Assembly (NCBI RefSeq): GCF_000519185.1
Contig: NZ_JAFA01000032.1
Coordinates: 1-64,000 of the forward strand
Reading direction: 5' to 3'
DNA from: Paraburkholderia nodosa DSM 21604
GTDB lineage: Bacteria > Pseudomonadota > Gammaproteobacteria > Burkholderiales > Burkholderiaceae
Length of the DNA: 64,000 nt
Shown: positions 8,826-17,694 of the stretch, in pieces
How the letters are laid out: each line of letters begins with the position of its first letter
How positions within the stretch are numbered: position 1 is the first letter of the stretch
The notes under the pieces: generated by a model
What the model was told of the DNA's origin: nothing
The model's input: only the letters and a program-made list of their open reading frames with translations
The model's database searches: none
Program-made: the position numbers and the translations under genes

Positions 8826-11624
8826 ATGAAGCCATACGTCGTCGGCATCGACCTGGGGACGAGCAATACCGTCGTGGCGTACGTGGAGGCGGGCGGCGAC
8901 GCCATCCGCGTGTTCGACGTCGAGCAGCTCACCGGCCTCGGGGAAGTGGGCGCGGAAAAGATGCTTCCTTCCGCGCGCTATCACCCGGCGGCAGGCGAGC
9001 TTGCGGCGGGCGATCTACGCTTGCCGTGGCGCGCGCCGACGCCCGGCGACGACGCCGTCATCGGCCGCCTCGCGCGCACGCTCGGCGCGCAGGTGCCGGG
9101 CCGGCTCGTGGCGAGCGCGAAAAGCTGGCTCTCGCATGCAGCGGTGGATCGCCTCGCGCCGATCCTGCCGTGGGGCGCGCCCGATGACGTCGCCAAGGTT
9201 TCGCCGGTGACCGCGAGCGCCAGCTATCTCGCGCACGTGCGCGCCGCGTGGAACCATCGTTTCCCGCATGCGCCGCTCGAAGATCAGGACGTCGTGCTCA
9301 CCGTGCCCGCCTCGTTCGATGACGGCGCGCGCGCGCTCACGCTCGAAGCGGCCCGCATGGCGAAATTGCCCGCGCTGCGCCTGCTCGAAGAACCGCAGGC
9401 CGCGTTCTACGACTGGCTGTATCACCATCGCGCGACGCTCGACGCGGAGCTGGGCGCGTCGCGCCTCGTGCTCGTGTGCGACGTGGGCGGCGGTACGACC
9501 GACCTCACGCTCATCAAGGTGCAGTTCGAGGGCGGCGAGCCGCAGCTCACGCGCATCGGCGTGGGCAATCATCTGATGCTCGGCGGCGACAACATGGATC
9601 TCGCGCTCGCGCATCTGGCCGAAAGCCGGCTCGCGAACGCGCAAACGCGCCTGAGTGCGGCGAGCCTTTCGCAGCTCGTGGAGCGCTGCCGCGTCGCGAA
9701 GGAGCAGTTGCTCGACGCGAGCGCACCCGAGTCCGTGCCGATCACGCTGCTTGGCGCGGGTGCGCGTCTCGTGGGCGGCGCGCGTACCACGCAGCTTGGC
9801 CGCGAGGAAGTCGCGCAGATCGTGGTGGACGGCTTCTTCCCGATGGGCACTCACGGCGACCTGCCGCGCCGCTCGCGCGCGGCGATCGTCGAGTTCGGCT
9901 TGCCCTATGCCGCCGATCCGGCCATCACGCGCCATATCGCGGCGTTCTTGCAGCGCTTCGCCGCGCAGTCGCGCGAGGCGCTGGGTTCTTCGGGCGCGGC
10001 CGGTGAACCGGAAACCGCGCTGCCCATGCCGGACGCGCTGCTGCTCAACGGCGGCGTGTTCCGCGCGCGCTCGCTCGCGCAGCGTCTGGCCGATACGCTC
10101 GGCACGTGGCGCGGCGAGCCGCTCAACGTGCTGCAGAACGATCAGCCCGACGTGGCCGTCGCACGTGGCGCGGTCGCCTATGCGCTCGCGCGGGCCGGCA
10201 ACGCGCCGCGTATCGGCGGCGGCTCGCCGCGCAGCTACTTTCTCGTGCTCGACGAAGGCGCGGCAGCCGATGCCGCTGCGCGCGGCGTGTGCGTCCTGCC
10301 GCGCGGCACAGAGGAAGGCCACGAACTGCATCTGGACGACCGCACGTTCGCATTGCAGCTGGGCCAGCCGGTGCAGTTCCACCTCGCATCGACGGTGGCC
10401 GACACCGCGTGGCAACCCGGCGAGCTGGCCGACCTCGCAGCGGGCGACTTCGTGCGCCTGCCGCCGCTCGCGACCGTGGTGCCCGCAGGCGGCGGCGATG
10501 CAAAGACGGCGCGCGAGCGTCCCGTCAAGCTCACGACCGCGCTCACCGAAGTCGGCACGCTGGAGATGCACTGCATCGCCACCGACGACGCCTCGCAGCG
10601 CTGGCTGCTCGAATTCGCGCTGCGCCGCGCGGAGCACGAGGCCGGTGCCGGCGCGGCGAACGGCGAGTCGCGCCATGCCGGCCTCGACGAAGCCATCGAC
10701 GCGATCGAACGCGTGTTCGGCGCGCGCTCCGTCAAGGTCGACGCGAAGGAAGTGAGGCGCTTGCGCGCGCATCTCGAAGAGCGGCTCGGGCCGCGCCAGA
10801 ATTGGGACGGCCCGCTCCTGCGCGAGCTGTTCGGCGCGCTCTGGGAACGCGCGGGCAAGCGCCGGCGCTCCGCCGATCACGAACGCCTGTGGCTGAACCT
10901 CGCCGGCTTTTGCCTGCGTCCGGGCTTCGGCTATCCGCTGGACGAATGGCGCGTCGAGCAGCTCTGGTCGCTCTTCGACGACGGCATCCAGTTCGTGGGC
11001 GAAGGCCAGGTGTGGTCGGAGTGGTGGACGCTCTGGCGGCGCGCGGCCGGTGGTCTGAACGAGGCGCAGCAGCACGAGGTGCTGGAGGCGATGACGTACC
11101 TCGAAGAGGCGGCCGGCTCGAAGCGCCACAAGCTGCCCTTCGACACCGCGAAGCTCGGCGTGCCGGACATGATCCGGCTCTACGCGTCGCTCGAACAGAT
11201 TGCGGCCGGGCGCAAGATCGAGATCGGCGAGCGGCTGTTGCAGCGGCTTCAGAAGCCTTCCGAGAATCATCAGACGTGGTGGGCCGTGGGCCGCATCGGC
11301 GCGCGCCAGCCGTTCTACGGCAGCGCGCACGGCGTGGTGCCGCCGCAAACTGCCGCGCTTTGGCTCGACGCGATTCTCGCGCTCGACTGGAAAAAGATCG
11401 AACCGGCGATGTTCGCCGCCGCGCAAATCGCGCGCATGACGGGCGACCGCTCGCGCGACCTGCCCGCCGGGTTGCGCGAGACCGTGGTGCGCCGGATGGA
11501 GTCGGCGAACGCGCCGCCTGCGTGGGTCACGATGGTGCGCGAAGTCGTCGCGCTCGATACCGCGGACACGGGCCGGGTGTTCGGCGAGGCGCTGCCGGCG
11601 GGGCTGAAGCTGCTTGCGGGTTGA
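8826..11624 (+). CDS. Hsp70 family protein with long C-terminal extension (DUF3731-like)
   Basis: A 932-residue protein whose first 400 residues form an Hsp70 ATPase domain. It has GIDLGTSNTVVAY at residues 8-20, CDVGGGTTDLTLI at about 218-230, and GGDNMDLALAHL shortly after. After a beta-rich region it continues with about 300 residues of largely helical sequence (KVDAKEVRRLRAHLEERLG onwards, tryptophan-rich). That extension is absent from DnaK and corresponds to the DUF3731-type C-terminal region of this subfamily. It lies five bases after the first Hsp70 gene in the same operon. Its ATPase core is similar to, but clearly diverged from, that of its neighbour. Confidence 0.9.
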   Translation: MKPYVVGIDLGTSNTVVAYVEAGGDAIRVFDVEQLTGLGEVGAEKMLPSARYHPAAGELAAGDLRLPWRAPTPGDDAVIGRLARTLGAQVPGRLVASAKSWLSHAAVDRLAPILPWGAPDDVAKVSPVTASASYLAHVRAAWNHRFPHAPLEDQDVVLTVPASFDDGARALTLEAARMAKLPALRLLEEPQAAFYDWLYHHRATLDAELGASRLVLVCDVGGGTTDLTLIKVQFEGGEPQLTRIGVGNHLMLGGDNMDLALAHLAESRLANAQTRLSAASLSQLVERCRVAKEQLLDASAPESVPITLLGAGARLVGGARTTQLGREEVAQIVVDGFFPMGTHGDLPRRSRAAIVEFGLPYAADPAITRHIAAFLQRFAAQSREALGSSGAAGEPETALPMPDALLLNGGVFRARSLAQRLADTLGTWRGEPLNVLQNDQPDVAVARGAVAYALARAGNAPRIGGGSPRSYFLVLDEGAAADAAARGVCVLPRGTEEGHELHLDDRTFALQLGQPVQFHLASTVADTAWQPGELADLAAGDFVRLPPLATVVPAGGGDAKTARERPVKLTTALTEVGTLEMHCIATDDASQRWLLEFALRRAEHEAGAGAANGESRHAGLDEAIDAIERVFGARSVKVDAKEVRRLRAHLEERLGPRQNWDGPLLRELFGALWERAGKRRRSADHERLWLNLAGFCLRPGFGYPLDEWRVEQLWSLFDDGIQFVGEGQVWSEWWTLWRRAAGGLNEAQQHEVLEAMTYLEEAAGSKRHKLPFDTAKLGVPDMIRLYASLEQIAAGRKIEIGERLLQRLQKPSENHQTWWAVGRIGARQPFYGSAHGVVPPQTAALWLDAILALDWKKIEPAMFAAAQIARMTGDRSRDLPAGLRETVVRRMESANAPPAWVTMVREVVALDTADTGRVFGEALPAGLKLLAG

Positions 11625-11719
11625 TCGCGGGCTGAGCGACACGCGACTTCTGCGGGAAGCCCGGCGCGCGTATGATCGAACGCCTGATTCCAACTGAAAC
11701 ACAGCGGACTGATCTGCCC

Positions 11720-12430
11720 ATGAATTCTCCTGCCGATGCTTCCTCGCCGCGCGCCTTGCGCGCGCTCTCGCCGATCGAGGCGCGTATCGTCGGCGTGCTG
11801 GTCGAAAAGCAGCACACGGTGCCCGACACCTATCCGCTCTCGCTCAACGCGCTCACGCTCGGCTGCAACCAGAAGACCGCGCGCACCCCGGTCATGAACG
11901 TGAGCGAAGCCGAAGTGCTGGCCGCCATCGAAGACCTCAAGTTGCTGAGCCTCGTGTTCGAAGGCAGCAGCAGCCGCGTGCCGCGCTTCGAGCACAACCT
12001 GAACCGCGTGCTCGGCGTGCCGAGCCAGGCCGTGGCGCTCCTGACCGTGCTGCTGCTGCGCGGCGCGCAGACGGGGGCGGAATTGCGCCTGAACTCGTCG
12101 CGCCTGCACGGGTTCGCCGATGTCTCGTCAGTCGAAGGCTTCCTGGAAGAGCTGGCCGAGCGCGAGCCGCCGCTCGTCGTGAAGCTGCCGCGCGCGCCGG
12201 GCGAACGGGAAAGCCGCTGGATGCATCTGCTGTGCGGCGAAGTGAACACGGCGAGTTTCGTTGCCGCGGGGGCCATCGCGCCCGGCGCTCGTGAGGAAGC
12301 CGGCGAGAGCGTGTCGCTCGCGGACTTCGAGGCGGTGCGCGCCGAACAGCAGCGTCTCGCCGACGAAGTCGAGCGTCTGCAGACGCTCGTCGCGCGCATG
12401 GCCGCCGAACTGGGCATGTCGCTCGACTGA
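11720..12430 (+). CDS. YceH family protein (DUF480)
   Basis: A 236-residue protein of the YceH/UPF0502 family. The N-terminal core LSPIEARIVGVLVEKQHTVPDTYPLSL is diagnostic, with the conserved LTLGCNQKTAR shortly after. The family forms tandem winged-helix-like domains, and its role is unknown. The C-terminal end is a predicted coiled coil (residues about 200-230) rich in Glu, Arg and Leu. The ATG at 11720 was preferred to the upstream in-frame start at 11672 because it sits a normal distance before the conserved core. It stands between the Hsp70 operon and a P450 gene on the same strand. Confidence 0.88.
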   Translation: MNSPADASSPRALRALSPIEARIVGVLVEKQHTVPDTYPLSLNALTLGCNQKTARTPVMNVSEAEVLAAIEDLKLLSLVFEGSSSRVPRFEHNLNRVLGVPSQAVALLTVLLLRGAQTGAELRLNSSRLHGFADVSSVEGFLEELAEREPPLVVKLPRAPGERESRWMHLLCGEVNTASFVAAGAIAPGAREEAGESVSLADFEAVRAEQQRLADEVERLQTLVARMAAELGMSLD

Positions 12431-12454
12431 GTACCGTCACTCCGCCGTCGCGCC

Positions 12455-13927
12455 ATGGACGCCGCCGCATCCTCCGCCCAGCGCCTGCGCCAGGTGCGCG
12501 ACCTGCCGTGCCCGCGCGGCTTGCCGCTCATCGGCAATCTGCATCAGCTCAACGCGCCGAAACTGCATCGCGTGCTCGAACAGTGGGCGGAAGAACTCGG
12601 CACGCCGTATCGCTTCCAGATCTGCGGCATGCCGGTCACGGTCTGGAGCGACGCGGAGCTGAGCCAGAGCGTGATGCGCGAGCGTCCGCATCGCTACCGG
12701 CGTTACGCGTCGCTCGAACCCGTGCTCGCCGAAATCGGCTGCAACGGGGTGTTCTCGGCTGAAGGCGCGGCGTGGGAGCCGCAGCGCCGGCTCGTCATGC
12801 AGGCGCTTTCCATCCCGCACCTCCGCGCGTTCTATCCCACGCTGCAGGCAATCACGGCGCGTCTGCACGACCGCTGGCAACGCGCGGCCGAGCGCGGCGA
12901 GGTGGTCGAGATGACCGACGACCTCAAGCGTTACACGGTGGATGTGACGAGCGCGCTCGCCTTCGGCGAGGACCCGCGCACGCTCGAGCAGGAGCGCGGC
13001 GTCATTCAGGAGCATCTCGCGCAGATCTTCCCGACGCTCATGCATCGCGTGAACGCGCCGTTCCCGTACTGGCGCTATGTGCGTTTGCCGCGCGACCGCC
13101 GCACGGACCGGGCGCTCGCCGAAGTGCAGCGCACGATACGCGGCATGATTGCGCGCTCGCGCGAGCGCATGCGCGACGAGCCGTCCGATGCGCCGCGCCA
13201 TCTGCTCGAAGCGATGCTCGCGCTGCGCGATGCGCCGGGCTCCGACGTGACCGACGGCATCATCGCCGCCAACGTGCTCACGCTGCTGCTGGCGGGCGAG
13301 GACACCACGGCCAATGCGCTGGCGTGGTCGCTCTACTATCTATGCGCGGACGAACCGCTGCAGCAGCGCCTCGCCAGCGCAGCGCACGCGGTGCTCGCCA
13401 CACACAACGTGTGTCCGGACTACAGCCTCGTGAAGGACCTCGACCTGTTCGAAGCCGTATGCAGCGAAACGCTGCGCTTTCGTCCGGTGGCCGCGATCAT
13501 GGCGTTCGAGCCCGTAGAGAATGTGCAGGTGAGCGACGTCGCGTTGTCCGCCGGTTCGAAGATGTTCTTCCTCACACGCCCGCCCATGCTCGACGCGCGC
13601 CACTACTCGCAGCCCCGGCGGTTCGACCCCGAGCGCTGGCTGCGCGGCCATGCGGGTGGCGATGCGCGTGTGCACGATCCGCGCGCGTGGGTGCAGTTTG
13701 GCGCGGGGCCGCGTGTGTGTCCGGGGCGGCATCTGGCGGCGATGGAAATGCGCCTCGTGCTCTCCACGCTGATGAACCGCTTCAAGGTGAAGCTGGCCGC
13801 CGATCCCTCGACGATCGAGGAAATCACGGCGTTCGCGATGGTGCCGAACCGCATGCCGGTGCGGCTGGAATTGTGGCCACGGGTTGAGTCGCTTCAACCA
13901 CAAACGAATCAACCGGGCCGTGACTGA
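12455..13927 (+). CDS. Cytochrome P450
   Basis: A 490-residue haem-thiolate monooxygenase. The oxygen-binding I-helix motif LLLAGEDTTAN lies at about residues 277-287 and the ExxR motif (ETLR) at about 337-340. The haem loop FGAGPRVCPGRHL lies at about 415-427 with the ligand cysteine near 422. The N-terminus has the proline-rich PCPRGLPLIGNL hinge but no membrane anchor, so it is soluble. The I-helix acid-Thr pair is intact, so the enzyme should be active. Redox partner genes are not adjacent. The substrate cannot be predicted. It converges with an alpha/beta hydrolase gene only four bases away. Confidence 0.94.
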   Translation: MDAAASSAQRLRQVRDLPCPRGLPLIGNLHQLNAPKLHRVLEQWAEELGTPYRFQICGMPVTVWSDAELSQSVMRERPHRYRRYASLEPVLAEIGCNGVFSAEGAAWEPQRRLVMQALSIPHLRAFYPTLQAITARLHDRWQRAAERGEVVEMTDDLKRYTVDVTSALAFGEDPRTLEQERGVIQEHLAQIFPTLMHRVNAPFPYWRYVRLPRDRRTDRALAEVQRTIRGMIARSRERMRDEPSDAPRHLLEAMLALRDAPGSDVTDGIIAANVLTLLLAGEDTTANALAWSLYYLCADEPLQQRLASAAHAVLATHNVCPDYSLVKDLDLFEAVCSETLRFRPVAAIMAFEPVENVQVSDVALSAGSKMFFLTRPPMLDARHYSQPRRFDPERWLRGHAGGDARVHDPRAWVQFGAGPRVCPGRHLAAMEMRLVLSTLMNRFKVKLAADPSTIEEITAFAMVPNRMPVRLELWPRVESLQPQTNQPGRD

Positions 13928-13931
13928 AGTC

Positions 13932-14786
13932 TCAACCTTGCGTGATGAAGGTGTGGACGTGGGTGTTGAAGAGGTCGGGGTGCGTGCCGTTCATGCCGTG
14001 CGTGGCGCCCTTGATCGTGACGCGCCGCGCGAACGCGATCCACTCGTCCAGCGCTTCGACGTTGTTGCGGAACATGAGCGGGCTGCGCTGGCCGTCGATC
14101 AGCAGCGTGCGGCACTTGATCTCGCCGGCGGCGCGCGGCGCATAAGGCGGCAGCGGGTCCTGCAACTGCTTGGGCAGCGTCGTGGCGTTGGCGATGGCCA
14201 TCTGACGAAACGCCGCCGAGCCTTTCTTCCAGGCGCCTGGCACGCTCACGGAGTCGACGAACAACTCGAGTCCCGCTTCGACTTCGCCGGCGTGGATGAG
14301 GTCGGCGGCGCGCGTGCGCAGTGCGTTGGTCGCGGGAGGCAGCGCGGCTTCGTCGTCGTCCACGCGGGAGAGCGGGCCGCCCGGGTCGGCCAGCACCAGC
14401 GTGCGCACGAGGCGCGGATAGCGGCGCGCCAGATGCCACGCTACGCAGCCGCCACGCGAATGGCCCACGAGGTGGACCGATTCAACGCCGAGCGCGGCGA
14501 TGAAATCGGCCAGCTCGGTGACGTGGCTCTCCCAGCCGAAATCGCCCTGGATGCAGGCGTCCGCCGCGGGCCAGTAGTGGCTCAGGCTAGGCGCGATGCA
14601 GCGGAAATGCTCCGACAGGCCGTTGAGCTGCGGCATCCAGTAGCGGTAATCACAGAGCGATCCGTGGACGAACAGCAGCGGCTCGCCATCGCCGCGCTCG
14701 AGGAACGGCAGGGCAATGCCCGAGTGCAACGTGGCGTACGACAGGTCGGGCGCGGCGAGTAGGGAGGGATCGATGCGTTGGTTCAA
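13932..14786 (-). CDS. Alpha/beta hydrolase
   Basis: A 284-residue alpha/beta-fold hydrolase. The oxyanion-region motif FVHGSLCDYRYW is at about residue 40, and the nucleophile elbow GHSRGG at about 147-152 supplies the catalytic serine. A late aspartate and the GATHGMNG histidine complete a plausible triad. No signal peptide is present. The start used is a TTG at 14786 with GGAG eight bases upstream; no better ATG exists before the conserved sequence. The substrate is unknown. The gene is convergent with the P450 gene. Confidence 0.85.
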   Translation of the reverse strand: MNQRIDPSLLAAPDLSYATLHSGIALPFLERGDGEPLLFVHGSLCDYRYWMPQLNGLSEHFRCIAPSLSHYWPAADACIQGDFGWESHVTELADFIAALGVESVHLVGHSRGGCVAWHLARRYPRLVRTLVLADPGGPLSRVDDDEAALPPATNALRTRAADLIHAGEVEAGLELFVDSVSVPGAWKKGSAAFRQMAIANATTLPKQLQDPLPPYAPRAAGEIKCRTLLIDGQRSPLMFRNNVEALDEWIAFARRVTIKGATHGMNGTHPDLFNTHVHTFITQG

Positions 14787-15033
14787 GGAGTGGCTCCGAG
14801 CGTATGAGCGTCACTTTGCCGCAAGCGCACGATTAAGGGAAACTCAATAAACTGAAGGAATCGATAAGGTTTTCTGATTCGAAAAAGGGGCGTAACGCCG
14901 CAAGGCCTGTCGGGCGGGGTTGTTCTCTTTCAGTGCTGAAAGCAAGCGGGCGCGCCCACAGCGCGGGCAGGTTGGCGCGCGGCGGTCGCATCGTGGTTTG
15001 CGGACGGTGATGGCCGCTTTCGCGGCGGGGGAT

Positions 15034-15420
15034 TTACGCCTTCGGCGCCACGAGATTGGCGTCGCGCGCGAGCAGCCAGCGTCCGCTCGCATCCTTGCGC
15101 ACCAGCGTGAGCGTGTAGCCCGCACGCCGCATGGGCTGCGCTGCGCCCGGCGGCGTAATGGAGATGTCGATGCGGTTGCGCAGAAAGGCCCAATCCCCCA
15201 GCACCTGAAGTTCCACGATCTCAGCCGTGCCTTCTATGCGCATGTCCTGCTGCGCTTGCGAAGCCGCGGCGAACTCGGCCTTGCCGAACGGCTCCTGGCC
15301 TGGCACCGTGAACACCACGTCGTCGGTCATCAGGCTCAGCACTTTGGCGGTGTCGCCGGCGCGGCTGGCTTCCATCCAGGTTTGCACCAGTTCGCGAATG
15401 GCGCGTTCGTCATCGGTCAT
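15034..15420 (-). CDS. SnoaL/NTF2-like protein (SgcJ/EcaC family, DUF4440-type)
   Basis: A 128-residue cone-fold (NTF2-like) protein. It starts with the typical helix ERAIRELVQTWMEASRAGD followed by VLSLMTDDVVFTVPG, and ends with strands including GYTLTLVRKDASGRWLLARD. These are the marks of SgcJ/EcaC-family proteins, which bind small ligands or act as isomerase/hydrolase-type enzymes. A ribosome-binding site (GAGGAAAC) precedes the ATG. It lies 53 bases downstream of the desulfhydrase-like gene on the same strand and may be co-transcribed. Confidence 0.83.
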   Translation of the reverse strand: MTDDERAIRELVQTWMEASRAGDTAKVLSLMTDDVVFTVPGQEPFGKAEFAAASQAQQDMRIEGTAEIVELQVLGDWAFLRNRIDISITPPGAAQPMRRAGYTLTLVRKDASGRWLLARDANLVAPKA

Positions 15421-15473
15421 CGTGGGTTTCCTCGTGTTTCAGTTCAACGATTCTGGAATGCGAGCGCGGCGCC

Positions 15474-16517
15474 TCAAAACGCACTGCGATACGCGAACAG
15501 GCCCGGCAAGCCGCCGGTCATGACGAAGAGGACGTTCTCGCCGCGTGCCAGGCGTCCCGAACGCGCGGCTTGCACGAGACCGGCGAATGCCTTGCCGCTG
15601 TACACGGGGTCGAGCAGCAGGCCTTCTTTCGAAGCGACGAGCCGCACGGCCTCGCGCATGGCGTCGGTGGGAATGCCGTAACCGTCGCCGAGCTGTGCTT
15701 CGTCGATCACGATCGAGCGGCCCTCGATGCGCCGAGCCGGATCGATCAGCTCGAGCGTCTTGCCGGCCTTTTCGAGCGTTGCTGCATGGGCTTGCTCAGC
15801 CTTCGCCAGGACGGTGTACGCGAGCACGAGGCTCGGGTCGATGCCCAGCGCCGCACAGCCGGCGGCGAGCCCCGCGTGCATGCCGCCGCTGCCGTTCGGC
15901 ACGACGATGCGCGCGAAGCTCAATCCCTGTGCATGGGCCTGCGTCATGATTTCGGCGGCGCACGCCGCGTACCCCAGACATCCCACCGGGCTCGACCCGC
16001 CCAACGGGCACACGTAGACCTTGCGGCCCTGGGCGCGCAACTCGTCGGCGCGCGCCTGGGCGAACTCCAGTGCATTGGCCGTGCCGGGCAGGTCGTGCAC
16101 GCGTGCGCCGAGCAGGTCGTCGAGCAGGATGTTGCCGTTCTCCAGATACTCGAAGTCCTCGCGCGGCACGGCCCGCGTGAGCACGAGTTCGCACTGCAGG
16201 CCTGCTTGCGCCGCCGCAGCCGCCGTCAAGCGCGCATGGTTCGACTGGCGCGCGCCTACGGTGATGATCGTGTCCGCGCCCGCAGCCAGCGCTTCGCCCA
16301 CCAGGAACTCCAGCTTGCGCAGCTTGTTGCCGCCGCCGCCGAGGCCAGTGAGATCGTCGCGCTTGACATAAACATTCACGCCCCCAAGTTCGTCGCTTAG
16401 CCGAGGCAATGGCTGGATCGGCGTGGGTCCTTCCAGCAGTGCGCGGCGAGCATGCCGCGAAAGATCGAGCTGATACGGGGATGCGGAATGGGGTGCGGCA
16501 TTCGTTACGGTAGTCAT
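15474..16517 (-). CDS. PLP-dependent D-cysteine desulfhydrase / ACC deaminase family enzyme
   Basis: A 347-residue fold-type II PLP enzyme. The segment KRDDLTGLGGGGNKLRKLEF carries the PLP-binding lysine (the GGNK lysine), followed by VGARQSNHARLTAAAAA. The phosphate-binding glycine-rich loop is VPNGSGGMHAGL, and the C-terminus has VLFVMTGGLPGLF. Family members convert D-cysteine to pyruvate, H2S and ammonia, or ring-open 1-aminocyclopropane-1-carboxylate. The motif pattern fits the D-cysteine desulfhydrase branch better, but the two are hard to separate by eye. The ATG at 16517 was chosen since residues before it do not belong to the family. Confidence 0.86.
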   Translation of the reverse strand: MTTVTNAAPHSASPYQLDLSRHARRALLEGPTPIQPLPRLSDELGGVNVYVKRDDLTGLGGGGNKLRKLEFLVGEALAAGADTIITVGARQSNHARLTAAAAAQAGLQCELVLTRAVPREDFEYLENGNILLDDLLGARVHDLPGTANALEFAQARADELRAQGRKVYVCPLGGSSPVGCLGYAACAAEIMTQAHAQGLSFARIVVPNGSGGMHAGLAAGCAALGIDPSLVLAYTVLAKAEQAHAATLEKAGKTLELIDPARRIEGRSIVIDEAQLGDGYGIPTDAMREAVRLVASKEGLLLDPVYSGKAFAGLVQAARSGRLARGENVLFVMTGGLPGLFAYRSAF

Positions 16518-16737
16518 CGGGCTCTCGCTGTCTGGCAGTCTGGAATGGGAGCGTAACTGGCGACATTTACATTTGCCAGGCGCCGAATAATAACCAGGGT
16601 AATTCTCGAATAATGCGCGACGCCTCAGGGTTCTCACGTCCACGTAATTCCGTATTGCGTCGCAGCAAGGAGGTTTTTAAACTGATTCTTATCCAGGCAA
16701 TCGTCCGAGACGATATTCCCACCACGGGAGGCTTCAA

Positions 16738-16947
16738 ATGAATATTTTTCAATCGCCGAGCCAACCATCGAGTCCGAGGCTGCACGTATTCGAACAGGAA
16801 GGCGGCTGGCACTGGGGTATCACCATAGAGCGTTCGGCAGGCGGCGGGTTCAAGGTCATCGCGTACAGCGAGAAGACGTTCCGCGCCGAAAACGAAGCAC
16901 AATCCGACGGCGACCGCGCCCTCGTCAATCTCGCCGAACTGGTTTGA
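16738..16947 (+). CDS. Small conserved hypothetical protein
   Basis: A 69-residue basic/polar protein without signal peptide or membrane segment. It contains a compact HVFEQEGGWHWGITIERSAGGGFKVI stretch reminiscent of a small beta-sheet domain. The ATG has GGGAGG 8-9 bases upstream (CACGGGAGGCTTCAA), a strong reason to accept it. Divergent from the desulfhydrase-like gene. Function unknown. Confidence 0.65.
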   Translation: MNIFQSPSQPSSPRLHVFEQEGGWHWGITIERSAGGGFKVIAYSEKTFRAENEAQSDGDRALVNLAELV

Positions 16948-17221
16948 GCCGCGCGCCGCGCGGCTGCGTATTTTCGCGTCTGCGGCACCTTTCCTCGCAT
17001 CCTTCCACGTTTGCGGCCCGCGCCCCCCGCGCTGCGCCGGAATCGATGTTTCTTTTCGTCTGATCCCTTTGCTTGCATGCGCTCAGGCCGCGTCCGTCGG
17101 CCTCAGTGACGGATCGTGCGACGTTTGCTAAAAATCAGCGCGCAATTCCATGCGCCTCGGTATCTTGAAAAATTGCCCGAGAGGGCTTTTCAGACCGTTC
17201 CTGAACGCCGTCACTTTCCTT

Positions 17222-17671
17222 ATGACCTCACCCGCGCCGCGCCCCTCGCCGACACTCGCGCCCGATCTTCAACTGGGCGAACCCATGACCGATACGATGC
17301 ATGCCGAGTTCGTCGCGCTGCTCGACGCGCTCGCGCGAGCGAGCGACGGAACATGGCTAGGCGCGTTCGACGCGTGGGCGGCGCATACCAAACAGCATTT
17401 CGCGCAGGAAGAAGCGTGGATGGTGGAAATGAACTTCGGTCCGCGCCATTGCCATGCTAGCCAGCATCGGCACGTCCTGAACGTGGTCGGCGAGGTGCGC
17501 AGGCAAGTTGCCGACGAGGGGCGCTTCGACACGGGGCGGCAACTGGTGGGCGAACTGCGCGAATGGTTCGCCTGGCACGTGAAGTCGATGGACGCGCTCA
17601 TGGTCGAAGCCCTGCGCGAACGCGGCATCGCGAAGGTCGATCAAGCCGATCAAGCCGTTCAAGCCGTCTGA
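17222..17671 (+). CDS. Hemerythrin domain protein
   Basis: A bacteriohemerythrin-like protein of 149 residues. Such proteins bind O2 at a carboxylate-bridged di-iron site in a four-helix bundle. Visible ligand candidates are MHAEF in helix 1, HTKQHFAQEE in helix 2, HCHASQHRH in helix 3 and WHVKSMD in helix 4, so the His/Glu/Asp set is complete. The ATG at 17222 is preferred; an in-frame start at 17150 would add 24 unrelated residues. The next gene, encoding an O2-dependent ubiquinone hydroxylase, begins 23 bases after its stop on the same strand, suggesting co-transcription. Confidence 0.87.
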   Translation: MTSPAPRPSPTLAPDLQLGEPMTDTMHAEFVALLDALARASDGTWLGAFDAWAAHTKQHFAQEEAWMVEMNFGPRHCHASQHRHVLNVVGEVRRQVADEGRFDTGRQLVGELREWFAWHVKSMDALMVEALRERGIAKVDQADQAVQAV

Positions 17672-17694
17672 GTCACATTCCAATCGTTCGATTC

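Noticed and set aside
9015-11702. 895-codon open frame on the minus strand opposite the second Hsp70 gene
   Set aside because: Long antisense frames are expected opposite GC-rich genes. The translation is rich in Arg/His with no family motifs, whereas the plus strand encodes a clear Hsp70 protein.
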